A stretch of 35,207 bases of DNA. It comes from an uncultured Eggerthellaceae bacterium (GTDB taxonomy: Bacteria; Actinomycetota; Coriobacteriia; Coriobacteriales; Eggerthellaceae). The notes beneath the pieces were generated by a model, which was given only the letters and a program-made list of their open reading frames with translations, had not been told where the DNA came from and ran no database searches. Where the stretch lies: assembly GCA_947632575.1 (NCBI GenBank), contig CANRPV010000002.1, positions 1-35,207 of the forward strand, written 5' to 3'. A program made the translations under genes and the position numbers. Below are positions 31,969 to 35,207 of this stretch, piece after piece. Within the stretch, counting starts at the first letter, position 1. The number at the start of each line of letters is the position of its first letter.

Positions 31969-32102
31969 GTGATGGATAGGAAAGAAGGCTGGACGTTGTA
32001 AGTACAAGTGGATGTCTGAGCCAGATGCCATAGGGGGTATGTGGATATCCGAGCCATGCTCAGCAAGGGTATGAGAATGTCCGGGCAAGGCGCGGTAGGA
32101 AT
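31939..32102 (+). repeat. Degenerate ~30-33-bp repeats downstream of feoB
   Basis: Units near 31939, 32008, 32041 and 32073 share GTgGATgTccGaG.C followed by ATGcc/atg and a GGTAT-type end. The first lies in the last codons of feoB. They fill most of the 191-bp gap to the Cys-rich gene. No open frame is convincing. Confidence 0.55.
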
Positions 32103-32159
32103 GTGACTATCAAGAGGTTGAGGTAGACACGGAGATAGAGAGATATTGAAAGGTTTGAC

Positions 32160-32372
32160 ATGGAGACGTTAGCGTTTACCCCTGCGACCATAGTTTTGTT
32201 GGTGGTCATAGGCGCTTGGGCCGTTTGGGCCGTCAGACGCTTGACTTGCCGGGGGATGTGCGATTGTCATGATCACTGCGGGCAGGAAGGATGCGGAGGC
32301 GCTTGCAAGGCTTGCGCCAAGGCTGGTGCCTGTCCCGCCTGTAAACCGCTTGAGATCGGCATCAAGAAGTAA
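32160..32372 (+). CDS. FeoB-associated Cys-rich membrane peptide
   Basis: A 70-residue protein. One N-terminal membrane helix (residues about 8-27, LAFTPATIVLLVVIGAWAVW) is followed by a cytoplasmic or extracellular Cys/His-rich tail: CRGMCDCHDHCGQEGCGGACKACAKAGACPAC. Small proteins of this type are encoded next to feoB in many bacteria and are thought to help FeoB or bind iron; the precise function is unsettled. The Shine-Dalgarno is weak (AAAGG). Confidence 0.85.
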   Translation: METLAFTPATIVLLVVIGAWAVWAVRRLTCRGMCDCHDHCGQEGCGGACKACAKAGACPACKPLEIGIKK

Positions 32373-32420
32373 AACTCTCCGGCAGATTAATCGATGCGGA
32401 TTTATCGATGCTCTCCTTCC

Positions 32421-32450
32421 GGGTCGCGCGGCTGCAAGGCTGCGCGACCC
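32421..32450. other. Stable GNRA-loop hairpin upstream of the DtxR gene
   Basis: GGGTCGCGC (32421-32429) and GCGCGACCC (32442-32450) form a perfect 9-bp stem that continues inward through a G-T pair and GC/GC to a GCAA loop. No T-run follows, so it is not a standard terminator; it sits just before the -10-like TAGTAT near 32460 and could affect the transcript's 5' end. Confidence 0.5.
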
Positions 32451-32492
32451 GCTGCTATGGTAGTATAGGGATGTCGGAATAAGGAGGCCGCC

Positions 32493-32873
32493 ATGGAAAA
32501 GATATCCATGTCCCATGAAGATTATCTTGAAGCCATGGTCATGCTGGGTGCAACGCCAGAGCATCCCATACGCTCTGTCGATGTGGCTTCCAAATTGGGC
32601 GTATCAAAAGCCTCGGTCAACAAGGCGCTTTCGATTCTGAAAGAGAAGGGCTTCGCCGAACAGCCCTATTATGGGGATATCACGCTTACCGAAGAAGGCT
32701 TCGAATACGGAAACGCGGTGCTCAACCGCCACAACATGTTGCTCACCTTTTTAACCAAAGCCGTTGGTATACCAGCGGATCGGGCGGAAGTGGAAGCCTG
32801 CCTCATGGAGCATGCCATCAGTGATGAGTCTTTTGAGAAATGGTTCGCCTACGTAGAGGGACTTGGACTCTAA
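32493..32873 (+). CDS. DtxR/MntR-family metal-dependent repressor
   Basis: A 126-residue protein. The N-terminal winged helix (residues about 5-62, MSHEDYLEAMVML...SVDVASKLGVSKASVNKALSILKEKGF) is followed by the dimerisation/metal region (RHNMLLTFL, ACLMEHAISDESFEKW). These metal sites resemble MntR/DtxR. There is no SH3-like third domain. The ATG follows AAGGAGG. Being the last gene of the feo cluster, it is the prime candidate for the regulator that binds the GTTAA-N6-CTAA sites; that link is inference. Confidence 0.88.
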   Translation: MEKISMSHEDYLEAMVMLGATPEHPIRSVDVASKLGVSKASVNKALSILKEKGFAEQPYYGDITLTEEGFEYGNAVLNRHNMLLTFLTKAVGIPADRAEVEACLMEHAISDESFEKWFAYVEGLGL

Positions 32874-32947
32874 GGCCTCTTTCTCGCTGTCTTTCTCGGT
32901 TATATTTTGGTTCATTGGCGATAAGGACTCGATAATCCCAGATAGCT

Positions 32948-32975
32948 TGTGCTATGCTGATACCGCTCTAGCATA
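32948..32975 (+). promoter_or_regulatory. Weak promoter-like pair before the ftsB-like gene
   Basis: TTGTGC (32948-32953) and TAGCAT (32970-32975) with 16-nt spacing, about 45 nt before the start. Poor match. Confidence 0.25.
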
Positions 32976-33018
32976 AACACAACACTCAAACGCAATCGAT
33001 GCTAAAGGAGCGCACTTT

Positions 33019-34071
33019 TTGTCTGGATCAGATCACATGATCTCGTTCGCCGACGTTCGGCGTTCCTCCTCTCGTACAAGAGCTTCTACGCGTGGTGAAA
33101 ATCCCAATCGCTCTGCTTCGAGTTCTGATCTTTGGCGTGATCAGAGAAGAAATGCGACCGCATCGAGGGGAGTTGCTAGACCAAGAGGCGCCTCTTCGTC
33201 TCTCTATGGTGATGCATCCGTAATTGCGCGTTCGCGATCTGCGAGCTCACCGTACCCACAGCCTCGAGGTTCTTCGCGATCCGCGCGGGTTATCTCTCTG
33301 ACTCGGGAGCCAGGGCGTAGCAGCAGGCCTCAGAGAAAACAGAGTTTTGGCGCTCAGGATCCCTCATCTTATGAAGCCTTTGAAGCCGGTTCCCTCGAAC
33401 AATCACGAGAGCGCCTAATTACCGAAGAACGCCCCGAGGGTTCCTTGGCGAAATTACGTAATAAATGGGCCAAACGTCGGCGGGCTCACTCTAAAGCCAA
33501 GGCTGACCGGGAATTTTCCCGTCATTATGCTGACGATAAGCCCTCCGAGGAGTCGGCGGGCCCCAGGGCTGCACTCTATGAGGGTCAGATGGGTCGCAAG
33601 CACCGAAAAGCGGCTCGCCTGCAGAATTCCGCCAGCGGTTTTAAGGGAGCTTCAAAGGCCTCGCATCGCTTTAATGCTCAAGCGATTCTGAGCCGTCCGA
33701 AGCTCATCGTGATGCTTGCCGTCGTCTTAAGCCTCGTGGCGACGGGGGCTTTTCTCTATACGCCAGCGCGACAGTATTATCAGGAAATGCGAGAGCGGGA
33801 TCGTCTGCAGCTTGAAATAGCCGCGGTCTCGGCGCGCAACGACGGACTTCAGCAGGAAGTGAACAGCCTTTCTACTGAGGCGGGCATTGAGGATCGGGCG
33901 CGTAGCGAGCTCGGCTGGGTGAGAGAAGGAGAGCACGCGGTCTCCGTCAACGGCGTCGAGAAGGCCTCAGAGGAATCCCGTTTCAATGCCAATATCGTTT
34001 CTTCAGACATAAAGCCGCCGGAAACCTGGTATTCTCCCCTCCTTGATCCAATATTTGGCGTTTCTTCCTAA
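33019..34071 (+). CDS. FtsB/DivIC-like septum formation initiator with long disordered N-terminus
   Basis: A 350-residue protein. Residues 1-~225 are a basic, Ser/Arg-rich, probably disordered cytoplasmic region. A single transmembrane helix (about 229-247, LIVMLAVVLSLVATGAFLY) precedes a coiled coil (about 250-285) and the signature ERARSELGWVREGE-like motif (EDRARSELGWVREGEHAV). FtsB/DivIC recruits the FtsL-FtsQ complex at the division septum. The TTG at 33019 was selected because it follows AAAGGAG at 8 nt; ATG 33037 is possible. The long N-terminal extension is actinobacterial in style. Next gene starts 69 nt on. Confidence 0.85.
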   Translation: MSGSDHMISFADVRRSSSRTRASTRGENPNRSASSSDLWRDQRRNATASRGVARPRGASSSLYGDASVIARSRSASSPYPQPRGSSRSARVISLTREPGRSSRPQRKQSFGAQDPSSYEAFEAGSLEQSRERLITEERPEGSLAKLRNKWAKRRRAHSKAKADREFSRHYADDKPSEESAGPRAALYEGQMGRKHRKAARLQNSASGFKGASKASHRFNAQAILSRPKLIVMLAVVLSLVATGAFLYTPARQYYQEMRERDRLQLEIAAVSARNDGLQQEVNSLSTEAGIEDRARSELGWVREGEHAVSVNGVEKASEESRFNANIVSSDIKPPETWYSPLLDPIFGVSS

Positions 34072-34108
34072 CAATCAACCTTGAGTTGGGTCTAAGATTG
34101 GCCCACCG

Positions 34109-34127
34109 CTTAAGCTCGCGGCTTAAG
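34109..34127. other. Small inverted repeat in the leader of the Ppx/GppA gene
   Basis: CTTAAGC (34109-34115) and GCTTAAG (34121-34127) pair around TCGCG; just before the Shine-Dalgarno. Possibly a weak terminator or leader hairpin; no T-run. Confidence 0.4.
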
Positions 34128-34140
34128 AGAGGAAGCAAAC

Positions 34141-35112
34141 GTGGAACTTTTAGATGGACGCTATTGCGCCATAGATATCGGTACGGTCACCACGCGTATG
34201 CTGATCGCCGATGTGGATAACAACCAGGTCGTTGACCTTGATCGCGAATACACCATTACCAACCTCGGTGAGGGGGGGGATGCCAGTGGTGTTTTGTCGC
34301 GTGAGGCGATGATTCGCGTCAATAAAGCCCTTGATCACTATCTGAGCATTCGCGATTCGTTTGAACTACCTGATGATTGTATGAAAATGGCGGTCATGGC
34401 CACATCGGCGGCACGCGATGCCGCGAATGCCGATGATTTTTCCGAGCTGCTGCGCCATCAGGGATTAAGCCTGAGTGTCATCTCGGGACAAGAGGAGGCG
34501 GCGCTTGGTTTTCTTGGCGCCTCGAAGGACTTTCTGGGCGAGTCACTTATAGTCGTCGATATTGGCGGAGGATCGACCGAGGTGGTCTGCGGCCGAGCGG
34601 GGTTTAAACCCGATAAAGCCCATTCGTTCAACATTGGTTGTCGTCGGGTCACTGAGCGTTTTCTTTATGAGGATCCTCTGAGCGTCGAGGAGGTCGAGGC
34701 GGCGCGTCATTGGATTCGAGGTGAATTCCAGCCCTACTTCGATGAAATTCATGAGGAATGCCAGCCTATCGATCGTCTGGTGGCGGTAGCGGGCACGGCG
34801 ACGACGGTGGTCAGTGTGCGCGATCAGATGGTGATCTATGACAGCGAACGTGTTCACAAGTCAGAGGTCTGGGAGAGCGAACTGGAGTCGGTGGCTCATG
34901 AGCTGATGAGCGTGCCGCTTGATAAGCGCTCTCAGATCGTTGGTCTTGAGCCAGGTCGTGCGCCGGTGATCTGCGCGGGCATGATAATTCTCGAAGAGGT
35001 GCTCAGAGCCGCTCAAATGGATCGTTTCACCGTAAGCGAAACGGATATTCTTCATGGGATGATCATGGAGACCGCCCGAAAGGCGGCCTTGGAAGTCAAA
35101 GCCGACAAGTAA
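34141..35112 (+). CDS. Ppx/GppA family phosphatase
   Basis: A 323-residue protein with the ASKHA-fold motifs of exopolyphosphatase/guanosine pentaphosphatase: DIGTVTTRMLIAD near the N-terminus (residues 12-24), VISGQEEAALGFLGA, VVDIGGGSTEVV and AVAGTATTVVSV. These proteins hydrolyse polyphosphate or (p)ppGpp; which one is not decidable here. The family has the usual size of the short actinobacterial form. The GTG start follows GAGAGGAAG. It is probably co-transcribed with the ftsB-like gene, as often in actinobacteria. Confidence 0.9.
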   Translation: MELLDGRYCAIDIGTVTTRMLIADVDNNQVVDLDREYTITNLGEGGDASGVLSREAMIRVNKALDHYLSIRDSFELPDDCMKMAVMATSAARDAANADDFSELLRHQGLSLSVISGQEEAALGFLGASKDFLGESLIVVDIGGGSTEVVCGRAGFKPDKAHSFNIGCRRVTERFLYEDPLSVEEVEAARHWIRGEFQPYFDEIHEECQPIDRLVAVAGTATTVVSVRDQMVIYDSERVHKSEVWESELESVAHELMSVPLDKRSQIVGLEPGRAPVICAGMIILEEVLRAAQMDRFTVSETDILHGMIMETARKAALEVKADK

Positions 35113-35130
35113 AGAATGATCTAAAAGAGC

Positions 35131-35207
35131 TGGTAGGGGCGAAGGGACTCGAACCCTTAAGCCTTGCGGCGGCGGATTTTAAGTCCGCTGCGTCTGCCAA
35201 TTCCGCC
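35131..35207 (-). tRNA. tRNA-Leu (anticodon UAA), truncated by the window edge
   Basis: On the - strand, GGCGGAATTGGCAGACGC begins the visible D arm, the anticodon loop is CTTAAAA (TAA), a long variable arm follows, and the T loop GGTTCGAGTCCC and 3' GCCCCTACCA are complete, with encoded CCA. The first ~8 bases (acceptor 5' strand) are outside the window. Confidence 0.93.

Noticed and set aside
31168-32088. 306-codon - strand frame opposite feoB
   Set aside because: The frame is antisense to the conserved FeoB membrane region. The His/Gly/Ala-rich translation is typical of shadow frames.

Overview
The window reads as ordinary chromosome from a Gram-positive, high-G+C-branch anaerobe. The gene set fits a member of the Coriobacteriia (Olsenella/Collinsella/Atopobium-like): type III glutamine synthetase, an ECF vitamin transporter behind a cobalamin riboswitch, an actinobacterial Tad pilus locus with several TadE-like proteins and a short zinc-ribbon protein, and a feoA-feoA-feoB cluster with a DtxR-type regulator. 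This assignment is inference from gene content and style; no rRNA is present to test it. Most genes are on the + strand. Both window edges cut genes: glnN on the left and a tRNA-Leu on the right.

Layout. (1) 1-6.5 kb: the 3' part of glnN, ilvE, a polysaccharide-flippase-like membrane protein, a DUF4013 membrane protein, and a convergent gene for a single-pass surface protein of unknown function. (2) 6.6-10.8 kb: a cobalamin riboswitch followed by a DUF4430 lipoprotein, a possible small coupled ORF built of 12-residue repeats, EcfT, a fused double ATPase EcfA, and an S component. This is a complete candidate corrinoid-uptake operon. (3) 10.8-12.5 kb: an A+T-richer interval with few genes next to tRNA-Val(UAC). 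It holds an orphan double-glycine-leader peptide gene with its own terminator, a pair of related sequence blocks around that gene, and a short truncated-looking ORF. (4) 12.5-15.1 kb: a UvrA paralogue that lacks the UvrB-binding domain (UvrA2-like), preceded by a strong palindrome.

(5) 15.4-25.8 kb: a Tad/Flp pilus assembly cluster in tight order: cpaB, cpaE/tadZ, cpaF/tadA, tadB, tadC, flp pilin, a second pilin-like peptide, tadE-like, a large TadG-like protein, a second tadE-like, a lipoprotein, a DUF192 protein and a zinc-ribbon protein with 45-bp repeats. No prepilin peptidase is visible in the window. Several genes overlap by unusually long stretches. (6) 25.9-28.4 kb: thrC on the - strand, convergent with the Tad cluster, diverging from an SGNH/GDSL hydrolase gene. 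(7) 28.4-32.9 kb: an iron-uptake cluster (feoA1, feoA2, feoB, a Cys-rich FeoB-associated peptide and a DtxR-family regulator) with three copies of a shared GTTAA-N6-CTAA motif in its regulatory regions. (8) 33.0-35.2 kb: a FtsB/DivIC-like division protein with a long basic disordered N-terminus, a Ppx/GppA phosphatase, and a partial tRNA-Leu(UAA).

Two themes cut across the annotation. First, short tandem duplications with periods divisible by three (30, 36, 36, 36 and 45 bp) recur inside or between genes. Second, the 3' tails of several genes, including the stop codon, are repeated just downstream. The most distinctive candidate systems are the orphan double-glycine peptide locus, the Feo cluster with its candidate operator and acidic FeoB insertion, and the repeat-laden cobalamin ECF operon.
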